Of a stretch of DNA of 64,000 nt, positions 24,253-33,288 are shown piece by piece. Below the pieces are notes generated by a model. That model searched no databases. It saw only the letters and a list, made by a program, of their open reading frames with translations, and was not told the DNA's origin. The stretch is taken from contig JAHBWE010000021.1 of assembly GCA_019637155.1 (NCBI GenBank), positions 1 through 64,000 of the forward strand, read 5' to 3'. Each line of letters begins with the position of its first letter. The stretch's first letter is position 1. The position numbers and the translations under genes are program-made. Source of the DNA: Labilithrix sp. (GTDB lineage Bacteria > Myxococcota_A > Polyangia > Polyangiales > Polyangiaceae).

Positions 24253-25407
24253 TCAACGTGTACCAGCTTCGACCGGGACCGGCGCGTCGGCGTTCTCGCG
24301 GTTGTCGCGCCAGGCGAGGAAGCCGAGGATCGCGACCATCAACGACACGCCGACGACGATGCCGGTGAGGAGCGCGGTCTTCGGGTTCATGCCGCCGCTC
24401 GGCATGTCGTCGTCGACGACCGCGAGCTCCGCGCCCGGCTTCGGCTTCTTGAGCGCGAACTGCATCTTGTCTTCGTCGAGCGTCTGGATGCGCACCGGTC
24501 CCGCGCCGCAGACCTTGAGGAGCTGCTCCGCCATCTCCTCCGCGCTCTGGAAGCGCTTCTGCGCTTCGCGGTGGCAGGCGCGCTGGAACCAGCCGTCGAG
24601 CCCGGGCGGCGCGTCGGCGATGATCGTGCTCGGGAGCGGCATCGGCTCGACGCAGACCTTGAGCACGATGTCGCCGAGGACGTCCCCCTCGAACGGGATC
24701 TTCGCCGTGAACGCCGCGAACGCGCACGCGCCGAGCGACCAGATGTCGGTCAGCGCGTTCGGGACCCCGCCCACCGTGAGCTGCTCCGGGCTCATGAAGT
24801 TGGGCGTCCCGATGACGGAGCCCTCCTGCGTCGGGCCCTTGAGGCCACCTTTTCCCGCGCTCTCGGCGTCGAGCATCTTCGCGATCCCGAAGTCGACGAG
24901 CTTCACCGCGTACCCGAGCTCGGGATCGAGGTCCTCGCCGTTCGTCGCGAGGAAGATGTTGTCCGGCTTGAGGTCGCGATGGACGATGTTCGCCGCGTGC
25001 GCCTTCGCGAGCGCCTTCGCCGCTTGCGCGATGACCATCGCCGCCTCGCGCGGCGGGAGCGCGCCGCGGCGGAGGAGCGCCTCCGAGAGCGACTCGCCCT
25101 CGAGGTACTCCATCACGATGTAGGGGAGACCGGCGTCGTTCACGCCGTAGTCGAACACCTTCACCGCGTGGCGCGAGTCGACGCTCGCGGCAGCGCGCGC
25201 CTCGATCTCGAAGCGCCGCCGCGCGTCCGGCCGCTCCGCGAACTGCGGGCGGATGAACTTGATCGCGACGCGCGTGCCGAGCTGCATGTGCTCGCCGAGC
25301 CAGACCGTGCCCATGCCTCCGGAGCCGACGAGCGGTCCGACGCGGTACTTCCCGCCGACGACCTGCCCCTCGAAGGACTCCTCTCGGACCGCGCCGGCCT
25401 CGGACAT
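24253..25407 (-). CDS. Hanks-type Ser/Thr protein kinase with C-terminal membrane anchor
   Basis: A 384-residue kinase. The glycine loop GSGGMGTVWLG lies near residues 28-38, VAIKF carries the ATP Lys, HRDLKPDN lies near 144, DFG near 172 and SPEQ marks the end of the activation loop. One membrane helix follows near 345-365 (KTALLTGIVVGVSLMVAILG), leaving a short outside tail. No PASTA domain is present. The stop lies 3 nt before the murF-murE start, so the two are very likely translated from one message, which suggests control of cell-wall precursor ligation. The start is ATG 25407. Confidence 0.95.
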   Translation of the reverse strand: MSEAGAVREESFEGQVVGGKYRVGPLVGSGGMGTVWLGEHMQLGTRVAIKFIRPQFAERPDARRRFEIEARAAASVDSRHAVKVFDYGVNDAGLPYIVMEYLEGESLSEALLRRGALPPREAAMVIAQAAKALAKAHAANIVHRDLKPDNIFLATNGEDLDPELGYAVKLVDFGIAKMLDAESAGKGGLKGPTQEGSVIGTPNFMSPEQLTVGGVPNALTDIWSLGACAFAAFTAKIPFEGDVLGDIVLKVCVEPMPLPSTIIADAPPGLDGWFQRACHREAQKRFQSAEEMAEQLLKVCGAGPVRIQTLDEDKMQFALKKPKPGAELAVVDDDMPSGGMNPKTALLTGIVVGVSLMVAILGFLAWRDNRENADAPVPVEAGTR

Positions 25408-25418
25408 TCAGCGGAAGG

Positions 25419-25979
25419 CTAGCGCAACTCCGTTTCGTCCGGGCTCGACTCTTCGCGCGGGGTTTGCCGCGGCCGAGCGCGCTCGACCTCTCGGCCCCTC
25501 TCGCGCGGAACGTCGCTCTCCGCCGGCGGCCCGCCGATGCGGCTTCGGGCGCGCGCTTGGGGGCCAAGCGCGTGGATCCACGAGGAGTCGTCGACCTTTC
25601 GCCCCGCGGCGTCCTTCCATACCGAGGGGGCGAAGAAGAGCTGACCGTCTTCTTTTCGGCGGACGATGACCCATCGGGCGCGCCGGAGCCCCTTGGGGGG
25701 TACGGTCCATGTCCCGGCCCGCCAGCCGTAGCGCTGCCCCGACCACTCCCACGTGCCGTCGACCCAGACCGCGTCGCCCCGCGGCTGCGCCGGCAGGAAC
25801 TCCACCGGCGGCGGGCGCGGCGAGCTCGAGACCGCGACGTAGTCCGCCGGATCGACCGGCGCCTGGGGGGGGAGCGGGATCGACGGCCCGCAGCCGCTCC
25901 CGAGCAAGACGAGCCCAAGCATGCAGGCCATCCTGATATGGTGCGCGCGATGCCGCTTCTGGGCGGTGCCCGTCGTCAT
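25419..25979 (-). CDS. Lipoprotein with W-x-x-G-x-W repeats
   Basis: About 186 residues. The signal HHIRMACMLGLVLLGSGC has lipobox GSGC. Residues of about 65-125 contain VWVDGTWEWSGQRYGWRAGTW and a further WVIVRRKEDG, the Trp/Gly spacing of YXWGXW-repeat envelope proteins. The tail is Arg/Pro/Glu-rich. Start 25979 supplies the positively charged n-region but overlaps the start of the divergent TamA-like gene by about 40 nt; ATG 25931 is the shorter choice. The function is unknown. Confidence 0.65.
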   Translation of the reverse strand: MTTGTAQKRHRAHHIRMACMLGLVLLGSGCGPSIPLPPQAPVDPADYVAVSSSPRPPPVEFLPAQPRGDAVWVDGTWEWSGQRYGWRAGTWTVPPKGLRRARWVIVRRKEDGQLFFAPSVWKDAAGRKVDDSSWIHALGPQARARSRIGGPPAESDVPRERGREVERARPRQTPREESSPDETELR

Positions 25980-28034
25980 CTCGTCGTCTCCGCCGTCGCG
26001 CTCGCCGCGCTGACCGGCGGCACCGGATGTTACCGCGTCCCGGACGGAAAGCGCGCGGTCGCGGACGTCGAGATCCGCGGGGCGAAGAACGTCGACGAAG
26101 ACGACCTCCTGACGCGGATCGACACGCGCGAGGACGTGCGCTTCCTCGGCATCTTCCACGGCGTCGTCTACGACTACGAGGTCTTCGACCCCTACGCGCT
26201 GCGGCGCGACCTGCAACGCGTCGAGCGCTACCTCCGCGCGCGCGGCTACTACGAGGCGCACGTCTACGCGAGCCGCGTCATCGAGAAGAGGGACAAGGTC
26301 TACGTCACGATCGCGGTCGCGGAGGGAGAGCCGGTGACGGTCGACTCGTTCGCGGTCGTCCCGACGAGCCCGCTCGACGCCGACTCGCAGAAGGCGATGC
26401 GCGTCGAGATCCTCCGCGCGCTCCCGCGCGATTCGAGGTTCGACGAGGACAAGTTCGACGAGTCGGAGAAGGCGGCGACGAGGGCGCTCACCGCGACCGG
26501 CTACGCGGCGGCGAAGGTGGAGCGGAAGGCGGAGGTCGATCTCGCCTCCCACCGCGCGACGCTGACGTACACCGTCACGCCGGGGCCGCGCGTGAAGTTC
26601 GGCGCGGTCACCTTCGAGGGCCTCGGGACGTTGCCGGAGGACGCCGTGCGCCGCGTGTTCGGCGTCGAGCAAGGGAAGGTCTACTCGAGCGCCGAGCTCG
26701 AGGACGGAAAGCAGGCCCTCCTCAACCTCGGCGTCTTCGCCACCGTCGACGTCGTCGCCGACACGAGCCAGATCGAGACGAGCCCCGAGGTGCCGGTCAC
26801 GGTGAAGGCGCAGACGACGAAGATCCGCGCCTTCCTCATCGGCGGCGGCTTCGAGCTCGACTCGCTCAAGACCGACGGCCACATCCAGCTCGGCTGGCAG
26901 AACTCGAACTTCTTCGGCGGCCTCCGCAAGCTCGACGTCCGCTACAAGCCCGGCATCATCGCGTACCCGACGCGCTTCCCGAACCTCGACCCTCCCACCG
27001 CGCCGCTCTACGAGCACCGCTTCTCGACGACGCTCTCGCAGCCGGCGTTCCTCGAGAAGCGCACGACCGGGTTCATACGTGCAGAATACAACGTGTACCC
27101 GGTCCTCCTCCCCGCGAAGCAGGACGGGACCTTCGACAAGAACGTCGTCGGCTACCACGAGCCCCGCGGCGCGATCGGGCTCGAGCGTCACTTCTTCCAG
27201 CGGCTCTACGCGAGCCCGGAGATCGACCTCCAGGCGAACTTCCCGTTCGACTACCTCGGACGCTCGGACGTGCGGCCGCTCGTCATCTCGTACGTCGCGC
27301 TCGCGACGAACCTCGACTTCCGCGACAACCCGTCGAAGCCCCATCGCGGCTTCTGGATCGGCAACGTCCTCCAGGGCGCCGCGGGCGGCGACGCCACCGA
27401 CATCCGCGTGCAGCCGGACGTGCGCGGCTACATCCCGCTCCACCGTAAGCTCACCCTCGCGCTGCGCGGCTCGCTCGGCTTCCTCTTCCCCGCGAACTAC
27501 ATGCTCGAGTCGCGTGCGAGCTTCCTCGCCAGCGGCGGCGCGGACGATCGCGACTACCAGATCCTCTTCTTCCGCGGCTTCTTCTCCGGCGGCCCGACCC
27601 AGAACCGCGGCTATCCTCTGCGTGGCATCAGCCCGCACGACACGATCCCGTATTTGAGCCCCGCCGGGCAGTCGAGCGCGGCCGGCAGCTGCGACCCCGC
27701 GAAGCAAGGCTGCGACCTCCCGACCGGCGGCCTCACGCTCTGGGAGGCGAGCGCCGAGCTCCGCATCAACGTGTCGGGTCCGTTCTCGACCGCGCTCTTC
27801 TGCGACGCGAGCGACGTCTCGCCGTTCTCGGTGAACATCCGGCCCGATCACCCGCACCTGTCCTGCGGGGCGGGGGCGCGCTACGACACACCGGTGGGAC
27901 CGATCCGCTTCGACGTCGGTTATCGGATCCCCGGCCTCCAGTTCCCGAGCGGCGACAGGTTCGAGAACGAGCCCGATCCGCTCCTCGGCGTCCTCCCGAT
28001 CGCGATCGCGTTCGGTATCGGAGAGGCCTTCTGA
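25938..28034 (+). CDS. TamA-like Omp85 outer-membrane assembly protein
   Basis: About 698 residues. Three POTRA-like repeats (VADVEIRGAKNVDEDDLL, residues near 35; EPVTVDSFAVVP; KFGAVTFEGLGTLPEDAV) precede a 16-strand-type barrel ending in hydrophobic/aromatic alternation (GIGEAF). The family inserts proteins in the outer membrane together with TamB. The N-terminus MPLLGGARRHLVVSAVALAA ends in GGTGC, so it could be lipid-modified, which is unusual for Omp85 proteins. The stop overlaps the TamB-like start (TGATG), which fixes the partnership. ATG 25950 is an alternative start. A rare-codon island lies at 27075-27089. Confidence 0.9.
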   Translation: MVRAMPLLGGARRHLVVSAVALAALTGGTGCYRVPDGKRAVADVEIRGAKNVDEDDLLTRIDTREDVRFLGIFHGVVYDYEVFDPYALRRDLQRVERYLRARGYYEAHVYASRVIEKRDKVYVTIAVAEGEPVTVDSFAVVPTSPLDADSQKAMRVEILRALPRDSRFDEDKFDESEKAATRALTATGYAAAKVERKAEVDLASHRATLTYTVTPGPRVKFGAVTFEGLGTLPEDAVRRVFGVEQGKVYSSAELEDGKQALLNLGVFATVDVVADTSQIETSPEVPVTVKAQTTKIRAFLIGGGFELDSLKTDGHIQLGWQNSNFFGGLRKLDVRYKPGIIAYPTRFPNLDPPTAPLYEHRFSTTLSQPAFLEKRTTGFIRAEYNVYPVLLPAKQDGTFDKNVVGYHEPRGAIGLERHFFQRLYASPEIDLQANFPFDYLGRSDVRPLVISYVALATNLDFRDNPSKPHRGFWIGNVLQGAAGGDATDIRVQPDVRGYIPLHRKLTLALRGSLGFLFPANYMLESRASFLASGGADDRDYQILFFRGFFSGGPTQNRGYPLRGISPHDTIPYLSPAGQSSAAGSCDPAKQGCDLPTGGLTLWEASAELRINVSGPFSTALFCDASDVSPFSVNIRPDHPHLSCGAGARYDTPVGPIRFDVGYRIPGLQFPSGDRFENEPDPLLGVLPIAIAFGIGEAF

Positions 28035-31000
28035 TGCGCCGCCGCGCCCTCGCCGTCCTCGCGCACGGAGCGCGCGGCGTCGCGCTCGCGACCCTCTTCT
28101 CCGCCGCCGCGACGGGCGGCATCGTCCTGCACGCGAACCTCGCCGGCGGAAGGCGCGCGGCGGCCGAGATCGGCAACCGCGCGACCGCGTCGCTCTTCGA
28201 CGGCCGCGTCGTCATCGGCGAGGTCGAGCGCCTCGCGATCGGCAACAAGTCGAGCGTGCGCGTCCGCGCCGCCGAGGTGCTCGATCCCGACGCGAAGCGC
28301 GTCATCCACGCCGAGGGCATCGACGCCACGATCGATCTGCGCGCGCTCCTCCGCTCCCTCTCCGAAGGCAGAGGCCCCGCGGTGGAGCTCGAGGACGTGC
28401 GCGTCGCGACCGCCGACGTCGTGCTCGACCGCACGCCGGACGGGAGCGTCAACGTCGCGCGCGCGTTCGCGCCGCGGGTGAAGACGAAGAAGCTCGCGCC
28501 GAAGCCGAAGGACGAGTCGATGACGCGGAGCGATCCGTACCTCGACATCTCCTCCGTCCGCGTCGGACACGCGCACGTCAGCGGCAACCTCGTCCCGCCC
28601 TCGCTCGACGGCGACGCCGACGGCTTGAAGACACGGGTGCACCTCGAGCACGACGTCGTGCGCGTCGATCTCGACGAAGGCACCGCCACCCTCCGCGCGC
28701 CGCACGCCCCGAACCAGAACCAGCCCATCACCGGCGCGGTGAAGGGCGCGCTCGTCGTCGCGATCGCGGCGCAGCCGAGCGTGCACCTCTCCGGCCACGC
28801 CGACCTCACCGGCGCCGTCGGCGCGGTGCCGCTCGCCTTTCACGCGGAGATCGACGGCGACACCGTGAGCGCGAGCGTCGACGTCGCGCGCGTCGAGACC
28901 GAGCCCCTCGGCAAGGCCTTCGCCGATCTCCCCTTCGGGCGCCCGGTCGAGGCCCACGTCCGCGCGGCCGGCAAGCTGCCGTCGCTCGCGCTCGACGTCC
29001 GCGCGCGCGTCGGCGAGTCGGACGTCGTCGCGAGCGGCGAGATCGACGTGCAGAAGGGCCACGTCTTGCGCCTCGACGCGGAGGCGAAGCACGTCGACGC
29101 GAGCGCGTACGGCGCGCCGATCGCGACCGACATCACGACGAAGGTGCACGCCGAAGGCGCGGTGGGCGCCGGCGCCGGCTTCGTCGGCAGCTACGAGGTG
29201 ACGACGGAGTCCGGCAGCGTCGGCCTCGAGAACGTCCCCGCGACGACGATCGAGGGGAAGATCGAGGAGCAGCGCATCACCGCGACGATCTCGGCGAAGG
29301 AGCCCGGCGTCGAGCTGAGCGGGACGGGCGAGCTCGATCTCGGGAGCCTCGTGACGACCTTCGACGTTCAAGCGCGATCGGCGTCGCTCCACGAGCTGCA
29401 TCGCGCGCCGAACGTCGTCCGCGGCGCCGCCTCCGTGCGCGCGCGCGGCGAGGTCGACCTCCGCGCCCGCACGCTCGACGTCGCGACGACGCTGCGCGGC
29501 GACGGGCTCGCGTTCGGCCTCTTCTCCGCGAAGCACCTCGACGCGAACGGCCGGCTCCACGGCCCGCTCGCGGCCCCGCTCCTCGACGCCGGCTTCGGCG
29601 CGAAGGACCTCGCGGTGCAGGCGAAGGACAAGCAGCCCCTCCTCTACCCCGCCGCGACCGGCCGCGCGCAGATCGCGTTCGTGCCGTCGGTCCGCATCGT
29701 GTCGGTCTCGGTCGACGTCGGCGCCGAGGGCGACAAGGACGGGTTCGCGGCGACGGCGACGAACATCGACGTCGCGAACGGCGTCGTCGAGGCGCGCGGC
29801 GTGTCGCTGAAGGGCCTCGGCGAGCCGCTCGAGCTCGACGCGCGGGTCGGCCGCGGCGCGTGGTCGATCCGCGCGAAGAGCGCGGGCGTCGATCTCCACC
29901 GCGTCGCGGCGATGACCGGGATCCGGGAGCTCACCGTGCTGCCGGAGGGGACGCGCGCGGAGCTCGACGTCGACGTGCACGACAGCCCCGCCGGCGCGAC
30001 CGGCCACGTCGACGTCGTGATCACGAGCGAGAAGGGCGCGCTCCTCGGCGGCGGGTTGATGCTCGAGACGCACGCCGCGATCGAGCGCGGTCACCTCACC
30101 GGCAACGCGCGGGTCTCCTCGGAGGGGCTCGGCTGGGTCGAGGTGAAGAACGCGGAGCTCGACATCCCGGGCCGGCTCGACGCGCGCGCGATCGAGCGCA
30201 CGACCGGCGTGATGGAGCTCCGCGGCTCGATCGACCTCGCGCAGGGCGGCGCGCTCCTCGGCGGCGAGCACGTCGAGCGGATGGCCGGCGTCGCGTCCTT
30301 CGAGGCACGCGTCGAGCGCGGCGACCCCGACGCGCCGCCGGCGGTGCGGACGACGATCAAGACGACGGGGCTCGAGGTCGTCTACCTCGAAGACCCGACG
30401 AAGCCCTCGACCACGTTCGCCGGGATCGACCTCAGCGGCCACCTCGCGTGGGACGGCCGCACCGACGACGCGGAGGTCGCCCTCCTCTCGTGGGACGCGC
30501 GCGGCGTCCTCGGCGCCGCCGCGGCGAAGGCGAAGGTGCCGCTCCTCGCGTGGGCGACGGGGAAGGCGAAGATCGATCGCGACGCGCTCGCGAAGCTCGA
30601 GGTCGACGCGGTCGCCGACGTCCCGTCGCGCGACATACGCGATATACCTTCATTCATCGATATACCCGACATACGCGGCAAAGTCGGTCTACACGCGATC
30701 GCGAACGGGACCCTCGAACATCCGTCCGTCGTGCTCTCTGCGCGCGCCGACGGGATCGACGCGGGGGGCACGCGTCGATCGCAGGGTCCGCCCGGCCCGC
30801 CCGGCGGGCCGCTCGGCGCCGCCAACTTCGAGCCGCTCGACGCGGTGCTCGAGGCGCGCTGGACCGGCGAGCAGGGCGCGATCACCTTCGCCTTCGACGA
30901 GCGCACGCCGAAGCGACGCGGCGCGCCGCCGAAGCGGTCTCCCGGTCACGTCCACGGCCTCGTCATGCTCGCGGACCTGCGCATGCGCGATCTCTTCTAC

Positions 31001-32749
31001 GGCCGCGAGCGCGGGGCGCGCCCGTGGAGCGCGGCGGCGGAGCTCGAGATCAAGGACATCGATCTCGGCGCGCTGCCGCTCCCACCCTCGACGCTGGGCC
31101 CGGGCCGCGCGCTCAGCGGCGCGCTCACGGGCCGGTTCCGCGTCCGCGACCTGAACCGCGACGCGTCGCTCCAGGGGCAGGCCGAGATCGCCGGCTTCGG
31201 CGTGGGAGGCGCGAGCGTCGAGTCGCTCGAGCTCACCGTCTTCGGGCGCGACGCGTCGCTCTTCGTCCACGCGAAGGCGACCGACAAGGACAGCAGCGCG
31301 ACGCTGCAGCTCTCCTCGCAGAGCGCGCACATCGACGGGCTCGCGGTGTCGTGGAACGCGGAGGCCACGTCGCGCCTCGACTACGCGGTGCAGAACGTTG
31401 ACCTCGCGCTCCTCGGGCCGCTCGTACGCCGCCAGGTCTCGGAGATCGCCGGGCGCGTGAACGGCGCGGGCTCGATCCGGCTCGACGGCGACGAGCAGGT
31501 GTTCGAGGGCGGCCTCGCGCTCATGGGGACGAACATGTACGTGAACGCGGTCGGCGAGGAGGTGGTCGGCCTCACCGCGACGGCGCGCTTCGATCGCTCG
31601 GGGAGGTTCGTCGTCGACGACGCGACGGGGAAGGTCGGCGAGGGCGAGTTCCGCGCGCGCGTGCACGGCCGCATGAAGGGCTTCACCTTCCAGGAGGCGA
31701 ACCTGAACCTGACGTCGTCGGGCAAGGAGGGTCTCCCGATCAGCTCCGACGGCGCGAGCTTCGGCTCCGTGGTCGGCGAGGTGAAGGTGAACGCGAAGAT
31801 GAGCGCGGATCGCGAGGCGCTCGACGTGACGATCGAGGTCCCGCGCGCGGCGGTCTCGCTCCCCGATCGGAGCACGCAGCAGCTCGAGCCGCTCGAGCCC
31901 GACCCGACGATCAAGATCGGCGTGCGGCGGAAGGGGACCCTCGACACGAGCGCGGTGCGGAGGAACCGCGGCGGCTCGGGTCGCGCGACGACGGCCGCGG
32001 CGACGGCCACGTTCGTGACGAAGATCGACGCGCAGCTCGGGGACAACGTCCGCCTCCAGGGCCGCGGCCTCGACGTCGCGCTGGGCGGCCGCACGCTGGT
32101 CCAGCTCGCGAACGAGGTCGCGATCACGGGTCAGATCGACCTGAAGGGCGGCTCGATCATCGTGCACGGCCGCCGCTTCACGGTCGACCGCGGCATCGTG
32201 AGCTTCGCGCCGGGCGGCGATCCCGGCAACCCGTCCGTCGTCGCGGCGGCGTACTGGGACGCGCCCGATCGCACGCGCGTCTGGGTCGAGTTCGCGGGCC
32301 CGCTCAAGACCGGCACGCTCACGCTCCGCTCGGAGCCGGCGTTCTCGAAGAACGAGATCCTCAGCATCCTCCTCTTCGGCCAGCCCGACCCGAACATGGC
32401 GCGCGGGAGCGGCACGGCGCAGAAGGGCAGCGGCGCGGGCGCGACGACGATCGGCACCGGCCTCGTCGCGAGCGACTTGAACCGTGTCCTCTCGGAGATC
32501 GACGAGAACCTCGAGCTCGAGACCGACACCGTCGGCGGCAACCGTACCCGCACGAAGGTCGGCCGCAGCTTCTTCGACCGCCGCTTGAAGGTCCAGGTCG
32601 GCGTGGCCCCCGGCCAAACCTACTACCGCGAGCCCGACACGACCTTCCTCTTCGTAAACTGGCAAATCGTCCCCAAGTGGTCCGTCGTCGCCACCGCCGG
32701 CAACGCCGGCACGTCGATCCTCGACCTCCTGTTCCAGCATCGCTACTGA
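28034..32749 (+). CDS. TamB-like inner-membrane protein (DUF490)
   Basis: A 1571-residue AsmA/TamB-family protein. One N-terminal membrane helix (residues about 10-35) is followed by a very long beta-rich domain that in the family forms a periplasm-spanning groove for lipid or outer-membrane-protein transfer. The C-terminal DUF490 region is recognisable in DLKGGSIIVHGRRFTVDRG, LTLRSEPAFSKNEILSILLFG and the final WQIVPKWSVVATAG. It overlaps the TamA-like gene by one base (TGATG), as in classic tamA-tamB pairs. An ATA-rich codon island lies near 30636-30680. Confidence 0.92.
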   Translation: MRRRALAVLAHGARGVALATLFSAAATGGIVLHANLAGGRRAAAEIGNRATASLFDGRVVIGEVERLAIGNKSSVRVRAAEVLDPDAKRVIHAEGIDATIDLRALLRSLSEGRGPAVELEDVRVATADVVLDRTPDGSVNVARAFAPRVKTKKLAPKPKDESMTRSDPYLDISSVRVGHAHVSGNLVPPSLDGDADGLKTRVHLEHDVVRVDLDEGTATLRAPHAPNQNQPITGAVKGALVVAIAAQPSVHLSGHADLTGAVGAVPLAFHAEIDGDTVSASVDVARVETEPLGKAFADLPFGRPVEAHVRAAGKLPSLALDVRARVGESDVVASGEIDVQKGHVLRLDAEAKHVDASAYGAPIATDITTKVHAEGAVGAGAGFVGSYEVTTESGSVGLENVPATTIEGKIEEQRITATISAKEPGVELSGTGELDLGSLVTTFDVQARSASLHELHRAPNVVRGAASVRARGEVDLRARTLDVATTLRGDGLAFGLFSAKHLDANGRLHGPLAAPLLDAGFGAKDLAVQAKDKQPLLYPAATGRAQIAFVPSVRIVSVSVDVGAEGDKDGFAATATNIDVANGVVEARGVSLKGLGEPLELDARVGRGAWSIRAKSAGVDLHRVAAMTGIRELTVLPEGTRAELDVDVHDSPAGATGHVDVVITSEKGALLGGGLMLETHAAIERGHLTGNARVSSEGLGWVEVKNAELDIPGRLDARAIERTTGVMELRGSIDLAQGGALLGGEHVERMAGVASFEARVERGDPDAPPAVRTTIKTTGLEVVYLEDPTKPSTTFAGIDLSGHLAWDGRTDDAEVALLSWDARGVLGAAAAKAKVPLLAWATGKAKIDRDALAKLEVDAVADVPSRDIRDIPSFIDIPDIRGKVGLHAIANGTLEHPSVVLSARADGIDAGGTRRSQGPPGPPGGPLGAANFEPLDAVLEARWTGEQGAITFAFDERTPKRRGAPPKRSPGHVHGLVMLADLRMRDLFYGRERGARPWSAAAELEIKDIDLGALPLPPSTLGPGRALSGALTGRFRVRDLNRDASLQGQAEIAGFGVGGASVESLELTVFGRDASLFVHAKATDKDSSATLQLSSQSAHIDGLAVSWNAEATSRLDYAVQNVDLALLGPLVRRQVSEIAGRVNGAGSIRLDGDEQVFEGGLALMGTNMYVNAVGEEVVGLTATARFDRSGRFVVDDATGKVGEGEFRARVHGRMKGFTFQEANLNLTSSGKEGLPISSDGASFGSVVGEVKVNAKMSADREALDVTIEVPRAAVSLPDRSTQQLEPLEPDPTIKIGVRRKGTLDTSAVRRNRGGSGRATTAAATATFVTKIDAQLGDNVRLQGRGLDVALGGRTLVQLANEVAITGQIDLKGGSIIVHGRRFTVDRGIVSFAPGGDPGNPSVVAAAYWDAPDRTRVWVEFAGPLKTGTLTLRSEPAFSKNEILSILLFGQPDPNMARGSGTAQKGSGAGATTIGTGLVASDLNRVLSEIDENLELETDTVGGNRTRTKVGRSFFDRRLKVQVGVAPGQTYYREPDTTFLFVNWQIVPKWSVVATAGNAGTSILDLLFQHRY

Positions 32750-33000
32750 CGCGCGCCCAGTCGGTCGCGCAGCGTCCGCCTCTCGGGGGCCGGGGCGGCT
32801 TCGGCTGCGACGACTGGACTGCTGGGAGCTGGGTTGTGGACTCGAGGATGGATCCTTGGCCGGGATGCAGGCGCGATGCGTAGCGAAAAGGCAGATCCTC
32901 GCGACGCCGCATACCAAAGGCGTCGCAGCGAACTGGCGCGCCGTGCACGCCAAACAAAAGAACACGCCGCCACCATCCCCCACCAGACGCCCCCGCAAGC

Positions 33001-33240
33001 GCGGGGCCCAGACGCGGCCGCGCATGCAGGCCGCCGCGGCCGCGCCTGCGAGCGCAACCGCCCCGAGCGCGCAGCGCGTGGGCGGTGTCGTATCGGGGCG
33101 AAGGGGCCCCAGATGCGGCCGCGAATGCGTGCGCGAAGCGCCCCGAGCGCGCAGCACGTAGGCCGTGTCGTATCGGGGCAAAGGGGCCCCAGAAGCGGCC
33201 GCGAAAGCGGGCGCGAAGCGCCCCGAGCGCGCAGCGTGAG
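33001..33240. repeat. 80-bp tandem repeat, about three imperfect units
   Basis: The string CCCCGAGCGCGCAGC occurs at 33061, 33141 and 33221, an exact period of 80. Within a unit one sees GTGTCGTATCGGGGC, then AAGGGGCCCCAGA, then GCGGCCGCGAA. Units 1 and 2 differ by a few substitutions; the stretch 33001-33060 is a more diverged partial unit. GC-rich palindromic parts (GGGGCCCC, GCGGCCGC) suggest strong structure in RNA or DNA. Confidence 0.8.
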
Positions 33241-33288
33241 GGCCGTGTCTGGGGTGGGGTGTCGGGGCGAAGCCCCGACGTTGAGTGA
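33181..33288 (+). repeat. Dispersed intergenic repeat, copy 1
   Basis: About 105 nt, beginning AAGGGGCCCCAGAAGCGGCC and ending GCCCCGACGTTGAGT, which matches in inverted orientation the stretch 41771-41880 with only a handful of differences by eye. The end contains the hairpin GTCGGGGC-GAA-GCCCCGAC (33261-33279). It overlaps the last tandem unit and stops at the HAD gene's stop codon. Confidence 0.8.
33261..33279. terminator. Hairpin GTCGGGGC-GAA-GCCCCGAC
   Basis: A perfect 8-bp stem with a GAA loop sits between the convergent TamB-like and HAD genes, 9 nt from the HAD stop. It is terminator-like but lacks a T-run. It is the end of the dispersed repeat, so it may instead be a mobile or structural element. 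Confidence 0.5.

Larger units (their letters stand above)
32750..33288. other. 539-nt gene-free spacer holding repeats
   Basis: This is the longest gene-free stretch in the window, between the TamB-like gene and the HAD gene (convergent). The first 250 nt hold nothing I recognise. From about 33001 there are imperfect 80-bp tandem units, and from 33181 a copy of a dispersed repeat that occurs again inverted near 41.8 kb. The frames here are repeat-driven and not protein-like. Confidence 0.7.

Noticed and set aside
22105..25422. A forward frame of 1105 codons opposite the MurF-MurE and kinase genes
   Set aside because: Antisense shadow; no domain, while the minus strand encodes clear Mur ligase and kinase motifs.
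33061..33240. Possible CRISPR array in the 80-bp repeats
   Set aside because: The whole 80-bp unit is repeated with no unique spacers, and no cas gene is near.
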